From the NCBI GenBank assembly GCA_024405335.1, contig JAKSOX010000009.1:1-20264 (forward strand): DNA of 20,264 nt, given 5' to 3'. How positions within the stretch are numbered: position 1 is the first letter of the stretch; each line of letters opens with the position of its first letter. A program made the position numbers and the translations under genes. Below are positions 7,270-14,546 of the stretch, piece by piece. Under the pieces are notes generated by a model, which was not told where the DNA came from, searched no databases, and was given only the letters and a program-made list of their open reading frames with translations. This DNA comes from Kiritimatiellia bacterium. GTDB lineage: Bacteria > Verrucomicrobiota > Kiritimatiellia > RFP12 > UBA1067.

Positions 7270-8588
7270 TGCGCGCGTTTCCGTTGATGTTGGCGTTGGC
7301 TTCGTTCGCCGCCGCGTTCGCGGCGCCGCAGCCGCCGGCGCGTCTGGACGTGACGGCGCGACCCGAGACGACCCGCGTGGTGGTGGACGGCGAATCGCGC
7401 GGCACGGTCGCCAACGGCGTCCTCAACGTGTTCGACCTCAAGCCCGGGCGGCATCTGTTGCATCTGGAAGCGCCCGGTTGCCGTTGCGTGGACGAATTCT
7501 TCACGATCGGCGAAAGCGAGTTCCTCCGCAAGGATTTCGAATTGACGCGCGAAACGGGTTTGTTGCTCGTAAAGTCCGACCCCGCGGGGTCCGAAGTGCA
7601 GCAGAACGGCACGTCGATCGGTTCCACGCCGTTGTTGTTGACCACGTTGCCGACGGACGAAACGCATTCGTTCGAAATCTGCCGGCCCGGCTACCAGACC
7701 AAGCGCATCGACGTCGCGCTCGACGGGCGGACTCCCGTCGTGCGCGAAGAGAAGCTCACGCTCGATTCGGGCGTGCTCACGGTTTCCTCCGAACCCTCCG
7801 GCGCCGAAGTGCTGGTGAACGGCATTTCGCGTGGGCGCACGCCGATGACGCTGGAAAACGTGCCCAAGGGCAACGTTTCGCTCGAGTTGCGGCTCGACGG
7901 CTACAACTCCGAAAAACGCGATTTGCGCGTCGTGCCGGGAATGACGGACACGTTGGCGTTCAAGCTGCGCGGCTTGCCCTCGACCATCAAGGTGGTGTCC
8001 ACGCCGGAAAACGCCCGCGTGCTGCTGGACGACGACTACAAAGGCAAGACGCCGCTCGAAATCAAGGACGTGTCCTCGGGTCTGCACACGCTGCGTCTGG
8101 AGTTGCCCGGCTACGCCACGCAGGCGCGTTCGTTGACGCTTTCCAACGGCAGTTCGTCAACCGAGGAATTCGTGTTCGAATCGATTTTGGGGCGCATCGA
8201 AGTCGTCACGACGCCGCCGGGCGCGAAGATTATGCTGGACGGCAAACCCGTGGGCACGACGCTCACTAAGACGATCACCGCCAACAAGTCCGACACGTTC
8301 ACGATCGACAAGGTCGAGGCGGGCGAGCACACGGTGGTGGCGAACTTGTACGGGCATCGCGAGGCCTCGCGCAAGGTGGTGGTCGAGGCCAAGAAGTCGG
8401 CTTCCGTCGTGTTCAAGCTCAAGCGCGTGTTCACGCCCGACACGATCGTGGTGACGCAGGGCGGCACTTATTCCGGCGTGCTCGTCACGGCCACGCCCGA
8501 TTTGATCCGCCTCGAGGTGAAAGAAGGCGTGACGCGCGATTTCCGCCGCGACGGCATCCGCGAGGTGAAACCGATCGAGCAGCCATGA
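7269..8588 (+). CDS. Exported PEGA-repeat protein
   Basis: 439 residues. The N-terminus (MRAFPLMLALASFAAAFAAP) is a good Sec signal peptide, probably cut after residue 19. The mature protein is a tandem array of five PEGA-type beta domains starting near residues 26, 97, 168, 237 and 310, each with a strand like GVLTVSSEPSGAEVLVNG, then G-x-TP and a GxH-x-L-x-L or equivalent ending in a PGY/DGY-type turn. A final small beta-rich segment (GGTYSGVLVTATPDLIRLEV) follows. PEGA repeats are common in surface and envelope proteins and probably bind glycan or protein partners; no catalytic motif is seen. The start overlaps the FHA gene stop (TGATG), and the stop overlaps the tlyA start (ATGA). Position suggests an envelope component of the Tad apparatus. 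Confidence 0.88.
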   Translation: MRAFPLMLALASFAAAFAAPQPPARLDVTARPETTRVVVDGESRGTVANGVLNVFDLKPGRHLLHLEAPGCRCVDEFFTIGESEFLRKDFELTRETGLLLVKSDPAGSEVQQNGTSIGSTPLLLTTLPTDETHSFEICRPGYQTKRIDVALDGRTPVVREEKLTLDSGVLTVSSEPSGAEVLVNGISRGRTPMTLENVPKGNVSLELRLDGYNSEKRDLRVVPGMTDTLAFKLRGLPSTIKVVSTPENARVLLDDDYKGKTPLEIKDVSSGLHTLRLELPGYATQARSLTLSNGSSSTEEFVFESILGRIEVVTTPPGAKIMLDGKPVGTTLTKTITANKSDTFTIDKVEAGEHTVVANLYGHREASRKVVVEAKKSASVVFKLKRVFTPDTIVVTQGGTYSGVLVTATPDLIRLEVKEGVTRDFRRDGIREVKPIEQP

Positions 8589-9322
8589 AAAAGCGCGTCG
8601 ACCAGCTCCTGCACGAACGCGGACTCGCGGAGTCGCGCACCATCGCCCAAAAACTGGTGATGGCGGGGCAGGTGCGCGTCGACGGGCGCGGCGCCGAGAA
8701 GCCGTCCGAGCTGGTCGACGAAACGGCGTCGCTCGAAGTCGAGGCGCCGCCGCGTTTCGTTTCGCGCGGCGGCGAAAAGCTGGAAGGGGCGTTCTCCGCT
8801 TTTCCGGAGTGGACCGTCGAAGGCCGCGTGTGCCTGGACGTGGGCAGTTCCACGGGCGGATTCACCGATTGCATGCTTCAGCACGGCGCGAAGCGCGTGA
8901 TGGCGGTGGACGTGGGCACGAACCAGCTGGCGTGGAAGCTCCGCAGCGATCCGCGGGTGTGGTCCAAGGAGAACTTCAACGCCCGCTACATGACGCCTGC
9001 CGATTTGCCCGAGCGCCCGAGCCGCGCGGTGACGGACGTGAGTTTCATATCGCTCAAGCTCATTTTGCCGCCGATGGCGGACGTGCTCGAACCCGGCGGC
9101 GAAATGGTGTCGCTCGTGAAGCCGCAATTCGAGGCGGGACGCGGCGCCGCGCCCGGCGGCGTCGTGAAGGATCCGGAAGTGCGCGCGCGCGTTCTGGACG
9201 ACGTGTCGGCGTTCGGCCGGGACGAGCTGCGCTTGGAATTGTTGGGCGTCGTCGAATCGCCGATTCGCGGCAAGGACAAAGGCAACGTCGAATATCTCGC
9301 ATGGTGGAGGAAACCGGCATGA
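8585..9322 (+). CDS. tlyA: TlyA-family rRNA 2'-O-methyltransferase
   Basis: 245 residues, usual family length. An N-terminal S4 RNA-binding domain (residues 1-58; RVDQLLHERGLAESRTIAQ) is followed by an FtsJ/RrmJ-like Rossmann methyltransferase. The SAM-binding motif is LDVGSSTGGFTD (84-95). The catalytic tetrad K-D-K-E can be placed at Lys65 (RGGEKL), Asp151 (TDVSFISL), Lys179 (LVKPQFEAGR) and Glu236 (GNVEYLAW). Family members methylate a cytidine of 23S rRNA, some also one in 16S rRNA, and so affect capreomycin sensitivity. The older hemolysin name does not describe this activity. The gene overlaps both neighbours by ATGA, so it is translated as part of the tad operon, an odd home for an rRNA enzyme. 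Confidence 0.94.
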   Translation: MKKRVDQLLHERGLAESRTIAQKLVMAGQVRVDGRGAEKPSELVDETASLEVEAPPRFVSRGGEKLEGAFSAFPEWTVEGRVCLDVGSSTGGFTDCMLQHGAKRVMAVDVGTNQLAWKLRSDPRVWSKENFNARYMTPADLPERPSRAVTDVSFISLKLILPPMADVLEPGGEMVSLVKPQFEAGRGAAPGGVVKDPEVRARVLDDVSAFGRDELRLELLGVVESPIRGKDKGNVEYLAWWRKPA

Positions 9323-10137
9323 AGCAGAAAATCGTTTTGTTGATATCCGTGGTGGTGGGTCTGCTGGCCGCCATCCTGACGCGCGCGTATTTGTCCGCCA
9401 AAGAGGCGGAAGTCGCGATGATGAAGCAGAAGTTCCTGCAGCGCCACGGCACCATGGAAGTGCTGTGCTACGGCAAGAACGTGCCGAGCGGCACCGTGAT
9501 CCAGAAATCCGACCTCGGGCTCAAAAAAGTGCCGGCGACCGGTCTGCGCGGCCAGGCGCTCACGGAGGAGAACCTTTCGGACGTGGTGGGCCGCCGCATT
9601 CTGATCGGCCATGGCGTGGGCGAAATCGTGTTCTGGGCGGACCTGGAGGGCGGCGATCCGCGCGATGGCGGATTGTCGGCGGACGTCAAAAAGGGCAAAC
9701 GCGCGATTTCGATCAACTGTTCCGGCGCCGCCACGGTTGCCGGCATGGTGAAGCCAAACGACCACGTGGACGTGATCGGGTCGTTCTCCTTCCCCGGCGC
9801 GGGCGGACGCCGCGAACAGGGAGAGGTGACGACGTTGACCATCCTCCAGAACGTGCTCGTGCTGGCCACCGGCAAGGAAACGGCCAAGGCGCAAATCCGC
9901 CAGACGTTCGGGACTTCCGGCTCGCAGAACGGCTATTCCACGGTGACGCTGCTGGTCACGCCCCGCGAAGCCGAAATGCTGGTGTTCACCGAGCAGATGC
10001 GCGGCAGTCTCGTGCTGACGCTGCGCAACCGCAGCGACACCTCCTACGAGAAGGATCTGCCCGAAGTCAACTACGAAAAAATCAAGGGCGAAATCCGCGA
10101 TCTGAACGCCAAACGCCAAATGGAGATGTCACGCTGA
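9319..10137 (+). CDS. cpaB: CpaB/RcpC Tad pilus assembly protein
   Basis: 272 residues. An N-terminal membrane anchor (residues 4-24, KIVLLISVVVGLLAAIL) is followed by a SAF domain (about 46-110: VLCYGKNVPSGTVIQKSDL, then VVGRRILIGHGVGEIVF). The RcpC/CpaB region (about 120-240) includes GKRAISINCSGAATVAGMVKPNDHVDV and STVTLLVTPREAEMLVF. The family is an inner-membrane-anchored periplasmic protein that works with the RcpA/CpaC secretin, possibly linking it to the cell wall or inner-membrane complex. No secretin gene is in the window. The start overlaps tlyA (ATGA) and the stop overlaps the FHA-ATPase start (TGATG). The final 35 residues are charged and probably helical. Confidence 0.92.
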   Translation: MKQKIVLLISVVVGLLAAILTRAYLSAKEAEVAMMKQKFLQRHGTMEVLCYGKNVPSGTVIQKSDLGLKKVPATGLRGQALTEENLSDVVGRRILIGHGVGEIVFWADLEGGDPRDGGLSADVKKGKRAISINCSGAATVAGMVKPNDHVDVIGSFSFPGAGGRREQGEVTTLTILQNVLVLATGKETAKAQIRQTFGTSGSQNGYSTVTLLVTPREAEMLVFTEQMRGSLVLTLRNRSDTSYEKDLPEVNYEKIKGEIRDLNAKRQMEMSR

Positions 10138-11867
10138 TGGTTCTCACGCTTCTCAAGCCGGGCGAATCCGCGCCCACGAGCCGCTCCATTCCGGACGGCA
10201 CCTACATCATCGGCCGCGGCCGCGCGGCCAAGATCGTGCTTCCCTACGCGGAAGTGTCCGAGCGCCATGCGCTGCTCATGATCCGCAACGGCGCGGTGAG
10301 CGTCGAAGATCTGCGCAGCGCCAACGGCACGTACGTGAACGGCGTGCGCATCGACGGGGTGACGGCGCTTTCGCCCGACGCCGTGGTGCAGATCGGCAAC
10401 TGCGTGTTCCGCGTGACGCCGGCGGAATACGAGGACGGCGAAGAGGGGGCAGAGGCCGAGCCCGAAGCCGCCGCGACGCCTGCTCCCGCCCCCGCGCCCG
10501 TCGCGACCGTGCCGGAACCCGAACCGGAAGCGGTCCGCAAGCGCGACCCGATGGCCGAAATCCGCCGCCAGGTGTGCGAGCAGATACAGGGCGAACTGAT
10601 CACGCGCCTCGACTTGAAACGGTTGACGGTGGCTGGGGTGGACCGCGAAGGCCTGGAAAAGCAGGCGCGGGCGAAGATCCACGAAATCGTCGAAGAAGTG
10701 AAGCGCAACGGCAAGCTGCCTCGCGGCATCGACGCGGCACGCGTCGAGCAGGACGTGTTCAACGAGGCGCTGAAGCTCGGTCCGCTCGAGGACCTGCTGG
10801 CCGACGAAGCCGTCACCGAAATCATGGTGAACGGGCCGGACCAGGTGTACATCGAACGCGGCGGCAGATTGCAGCTCACGGATCTGCAGTTCACGGACGA
10901 CGCGAGCGTCCTTTCCGTGATCGAACGCATCGTGTCGCCGATCGGCCGCCGCATCGACGAGTCGCAGCCGTACGTGGACGCCCGTTTGGCGGATGGCAGC
11001 CGCGTGAACGCGATCATTCCGCCGTTGGCGCTTTCCGGTCCCACGATCACGATCCGGAAGTTCGCCAAGAAGAAACTCACGGTCGAGGACTTCATCAACT
11101 ACGGCACGTGGAACCGCAACGCCGCCGAATTCATGAAGGCGTGCGTGATGCTCCGCAAGAACGTGGTCGTGGCCGGCGGCACGGGCTCCGGCAAAACGAC
11201 GCTGCTGAACCTGTTGTCCTGCTTCATTCCGCCGGGCGAACGCATCGTGACCGTGGAAGACGCGGCCGAACTGAAACTCGTGCAGCCGCACGTGGTGCGG
11301 CTCGAGTCGCGTCCGCCGAACGTGGAAGGGCGCGGCGCCGTGACGATCCGCGATCTCGTGAAGAACTGCCTCCGCATGCGTCCGGACCGCATCATCGTGG
11401 GCGAATGCCGCGGCGGCGAAGCGCTGGACATGCTCCAGGCCATGAACACCGGCCACGACGGATCGCTCACCACCGTGCACGCCAACTCGCCGCGCGACGT
11501 GGTGAGCCGTCTCGAGACGATGGTGCTGATGAGCGGCATGGAACTGCCGTCCCGCGCCATCCGCGAGCAGATCGCGAGCGCCGTGGACGTGATCATCCAC
11601 GAGTCCCGCATGTCGGACGGTTCGCGCAAAGTCACGGCCATTTCCGAAGTGACCGGCCTCGAAGGCCAGCAGATCGTGATGCAGGACATCTTCTCGTTCC
11701 GTCAGACGGGCGTTTCCGAGACGGGCAAGATCATCGGCGAGTTCAAGCCGACCGGCGCCGTGCCCACTTTCTACGAAAACCTCAAGAGCCGCGGCCTGTA
11801 TCTCGATCCGAAGATGTTCGATCCGAACTGCCGCGAAGACGTGCTGCTCCAGCGCACCGCCCAGTGA
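10137..11867 (+). CDS. tadA: FHA domain fused to CpaF/TadA secretion ATPase
   Basis: 576 residues in three parts. Residues 1-95 are a canonical FHA domain with GR (26-27), SERH (41-44) and NGT (63-65), expected to bind phosphothreonine. Residues 97-135 are an Ala/Pro/Glu linker. From about 140 to 560 it is a CpaF/TadA motor ATPase of the T2SE family. It has the N-terminal helical region (LGPLEDLLADEAVTEIMVNG), Walker A GGTGSGKT (347-354), an acidic segment TVEDAAELKL, the RPDRIIVGECRGGEALDMLQ Walker B region near 415-435, and the downstream HANSPRD. Cytoplasmic hexamers of this family power pilus assembly or export with TadB and TadC. Standard TadA/CpaF proteins lack an FHA domain, so this is a fusion. 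It overlaps cpaB and tadB by one base each. Confidence 0.94.
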   Translation: MVLTLLKPGESAPTSRSIPDGTYIIGRGRAAKIVLPYAEVSERHALLMIRNGAVSVEDLRSANGTYVNGVRIDGVTALSPDAVVQIGNCVFRVTPAEYEDGEEGAEAEPEAAATPAPAPAPVATVPEPEPEAVRKRDPMAEIRRQVCEQIQGELITRLDLKRLTVAGVDREGLEKQARAKIHEIVEEVKRNGKLPRGIDAARVEQDVFNEALKLGPLEDLLADEAVTEIMVNGPDQVYIERGGRLQLTDLQFTDDASVLSVIERIVSPIGRRIDESQPYVDARLADGSRVNAIIPPLALSGPTITIRKFAKKKLTVEDFINYGTWNRNAAEFMKACVMLRKNVVVAGGTGSGKTTLLNLLSCFIPPGERIVTVEDAAELKLVQPHVVRLESRPPNVEGRGAVTIRDLVKNCLRMRPDRIIVGECRGGEALDMLQAMNTGHDGSLTTVHANSPRDVVSRLETMVLMSGMELPSRAIREQIASAVDVIIHESRMSDGSRKVTAISEVTGLEGQQIVMQDIFSFRQTGVSETGKIIGEFKPTGAVPTFYENLKSRGLYLDPKMFDPNCREDVLLQRTAQ

Positions 11868-12757
11868 TGCCTCTCGCGTATCTATATTACGGCGCCATCG
11901 GCGCGGCCGCCGCGACCTTCCTCGGGTTCGCGTGGCTCTTCGTGAGCGCCATCCAGGAGGGGTCCGAAAACTACGCCAGCGACATGGGCCAGCAGGCGAG
12001 CCGCGAGTTCGCCGACGTGTTCATGTTCGTGTCGCCGCAGAAGCTGTCCAATCTCGGGCGCATCGGGGCGATGGCGGCGTTCTTCCTGTTCTTCATCCCG
12101 CTGTTCAGCTTCACGAATCCGCTGTCGACGATCGCCGGAATATCGCTCGGACTCGGCGCGGGCGCGTTCGCGTTTTCGCTGCCGCGACGGTACGCGGGGC
12201 TGCTCCGCGCGCGCCGCCGCTCCAAGTTCAATCTCCAGCTCGTCGAATCGCTGGGCACGATGTCCAACGCGCTGCGCGCGGGCTTCTCGATCAACCAGGC
12301 GTTCGAGAGCGTGGTGGAGAACGGGGAAAATCCGATCAGCCAGGAGTTCAACGTGCTGCTGCAGCAGTTGCGCGTGGGCATGAGCTTCGACGAAGCGCTG
12401 GCGTCGATGGACCGCCGCATCGGGTCGGACGATTTGACGCTGGTGGTGACGTCGATCGACATCGCCCGCAAGACGGGCGGCAACCTCACCGAGATCTTCG
12501 ACCGCATTTCCGAGACGATCCGCGGCCGGATGCGCATCGAGCGCCGCGTGAAGACGCTCACCGCGCAAGGGCGCATGCAGGGCATCATCGTGTCGTGCAT
12601 GCCGCTGTTGCTGGGCACGGCCATGGCCGTTTTGAAGCCGGACATCATGATTCCGTTTTTGCTGTCCCTCAAGGGAATCGCGTGCGTCGCCATCGCCGGC
12701 GCGTTGGTCATTTTGGGTTGGCTTATCATTCGCAAAATCATCAAGATAGACGTATAG
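11867..12757 (+). CDS. tadB: TadB-like inner-membrane platform protein (T2SSF domain)
   Basis: 296 residues. There is an N-terminal membrane helix (about 5-28) and a hydrophobic pair near 65-105. A cytoplasmic T2SSF domain lies at about 120-240, with LVESLGTMSNALRAGFSINQ, NVLLQQLRVGMSFDEALASM and DIARKTGGNLTEIFDRISET. Two C-terminal membrane helices follow, ending in a basic tail. The GGNL-EIF-D-ISETIR segment is characteristic of TadB. It pairs with TadC to form the platform on which the TadA-type ATPase acts. The start ATG overlaps the ATPase stop (TGATG). Eleven bases follow before the next gene, which has its own Shine-Dalgarno sequence, so this is the last clear Tad gene of the block. 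Confidence 0.93.
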   Translation: MPLAYLYYGAIGAAAATFLGFAWLFVSAIQEGSENYASDMGQQASREFADVFMFVSPQKLSNLGRIGAMAAFFLFFIPLFSFTNPLSTIAGISLGLGAGAFAFSLPRRYAGLLRARRRSKFNLQLVESLGTMSNALRAGFSINQAFESVVENGENPISQEFNVLLQQLRVGMSFDEALASMDRRIGSDDLTLVVTSIDIARKTGGNLTEIFDRISETIRGRMRIERRVKTLTAQGRMQGIIVSCMPLLLGTAMAVLKPDIMIPFLLSLKGIACVAIAGALVILGWLIIRKIIKIDV

Positions 12758-12768
12758 AAAGGAGCACG

Positions 12769-14544
12769 ATGAATCTGTTACTGTTTGCCGCCGCGGGGCT
12801 TTTGGCGCTTTCGCCGTCAAAGCCGGGCGATTTCACGTACGTGAAAGACGCAACGCCCGAAAAGGTCGCCGAATTGGCGGCGTCGGGCAAAAAAGTGCTG
12901 GTCGAGGACCATGACCTGACGGACTACGCGCGCCCGCTCGAGAAGTGGGGCGCGACGGCTGCGGCCGTCGCGTTCGACGCGCCGCCGCCCGCGCACATGC
13001 TGCACACGTGGAAGGGGTTGGGCGTCACCGTGTTGAAGACGATCAACTTCGACCCCGAAGCTTCCGCCGACCGCATTCGCCGCGAAGTGGGATTCCTGGC
13101 GTTCCAGTCGGGCGTGGACGGGGTTTTCGTGACGTCGTCCAAAAGCGTGCCCGATTGCTTCAAGGCGGCTTACAAGGAAGCCAAGGAGGACTGGCGCATC
13201 CTTTCCTACCTGAAGGAACTCTCCGACAAGGCGGCCAAGCATCCCGATTCCAAGGTGTGGATCGAATCGCGCCGCGTCACCTACTGGTTCGGGTACATGC
13301 CGGCGGGTTGGGAAAACCTCGACACGTTGCGTCTCGAAACGGTGGCCTACGCGAAGCGCCTCGAACAGCTGCTGGGGGTGAAACCCGCCGATCTGCCGGT
13401 CACGGCGTCCGCGCCGATCAAGCCGCAGACGACCGACTTCAAGCCCTACGGCGATTGGCCGGAAAAGCCGTTCCAGAAGAAGCTCGACCGCCTCGGATCC
13501 ACCGTGGACTTCGGCAACGGGCTGCTGTTCTCGGCCGACGCGAACGGGTTCTCGATTTCCTACAAGACGACCGTCGGCCCGGCGCTCAAGCAGTGGGCCA
13601 GTCCCGGCGGCGCCATGGACTGCCGCGTGTACGTGCTGGGCAAGAACGGCGCCTATCTGCCGTACCGTTTCCACGTGGACCTCGATCCCGTCTGGCACAC
13701 GAAGGAGCGCGCTCCGGCCCGCGGCCGCGGCAGCTTCCTTTACGGCATCGACGAGCGCTTCCGCCCCTATTCGTCCGCCTACGGCGTGTCCCGTCCGCGC
13801 GTGCAGACGTGGCCGCGTCTCGGCGAGTACGGTCCCGACTATCCGAATCCGCGTCCAGGAATGGAGCTGAAAGGCAACAAGGAGGGCGGTTGGACGGCCA
13901 CCGTGCGCGTGAGCTGGGCGTCGCTCTACGGCCATTGGCCGATGCAGCGGAAGGGCAAGCAGGACGTCTGGTTCGTTGGCATCGACCGCGCGCCGAATCT
14001 CGAGAAGCCCATTGCCGGTCGCGTGCTGTGGCCCAAAGGGCACGGCGACTACTTCATGAAACTGGCGGCCGGCATATCCACCGGCACCATGACCGGTTTC
14101 TACAAGGAGGAACTCAACCGCACCTACGAAGTGTGGATGACGGCCCTGCGCGAAAACTTCTATCCGTTCGCCAAGACCGAGAAGCCCACGTTCCACCGCT
14201 ACGATTTCGAAAGCGACAACATGTTCCGCGAGCGCCTGCTCCAGCCGCTGCTGGACCAGAACGCGAACGCCTGGGAAGTCGTGTGGACCGACAAGGAGCA
14301 CAAGCCGACCTTCGCCAAGCAGAACGACGCCGTGAAGGCCGCCATTCTGAAGAACCTCGGCCGCATGTTCTATTTGTCCCATGCGACGGGCCTGTTGCGC
14401 CGCGACTACCTCGTGGACCGCTTCGCCGGCAAGGAACCGCCGAAGTACGTGAAGAAGGTGGACAATTCGAAGGAACTCAGCCCCGATTCGCCCGACGCCG
14501 ACTACAACGGCGACGACATTCAACTTGACGACAAGGAGTTTTGA
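12769..14544 (+). CDS. Exported protein of unknown function with CBM9/DOMON-like middle and acidic tail
   Basis: 591 residues from ATG 12769, preceded by AAAGGAG at 12758-12764 with good spacing. A short signal peptide (MNLLLFAAAGLLALS) precedes residues about 20-200, which look like an alpha/beta domain (KKVLVEDHDLTDYARPLEKWG; VDGVFVTSSKSVPD), perhaps a reduced sugar-hydrolase-like barrel. Residues about 225-435 are beta-rich with many Trp/Tyr and resemble family 9-like carbohydrate-binding modules (FGNGLLFSADANGFSISY; WTATVRVSWASLYGHWP; DVWFVGIDRAP). A helical region rich in Trp/Phe and charge follows. The last 20 residues are acidic (NGDDIQLDDKEF). I do not recognise the whole protein, and the domain calls are by eye. 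It sits between tadB and a DUF4091-like gene whose tail is similar, so it may act with that protein outside the cell. Confidence 0.8.
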   Translation: MNLLLFAAAGLLALSPSKPGDFTYVKDATPEKVAELAASGKKVLVEDHDLTDYARPLEKWGATAAAVAFDAPPPAHMLHTWKGLGVTVLKTINFDPEASADRIRREVGFLAFQSGVDGVFVTSSKSVPDCFKAAYKEAKEDWRILSYLKELSDKAAKHPDSKVWIESRRVTYWFGYMPAGWENLDTLRLETVAYAKRLEQLLGVKPADLPVTASAPIKPQTTDFKPYGDWPEKPFQKKLDRLGSTVDFGNGLLFSADANGFSISYKTTVGPALKQWASPGGAMDCRVYVLGKNGAYLPYRFHVDLDPVWHTKERAPARGRGSFLYGIDERFRPYSSAYGVSRPRVQTWPRLGEYGPDYPNPRPGMELKGNKEGGWTATVRVSWASLYGHWPMQRKGKQDVWFVGIDRAPNLEKPIAGRVLWPKGHGDYFMKLAAGISTGTMTGFYKEELNRTYEVWMTALRENFYPFAKTEKPTFHRYDFESDNMFRERLLQPLLDQNANAWEVVWTDKEHKPTFAKQNDAVKAAILKNLGRMFYLSHATGLLRRDYLVDRFAGKEPPKYVKKVDNSKELSPDSPDADYNGDDIQLDDKEF

Positions 14545-14546
14545 TC

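Noticed and set aside
8585..9322. Calling TlyA a hemolysin
   Set aside because: The S4 domain, SAM motif and K-D-K-E residues show an rRNA methyltransferase; hemolysin is a historical name.
14541..14546. TTG start two codons before the GH123-like ATG
   Set aside because: The ATG at 14547 has better spacing to the AAGGAG site.
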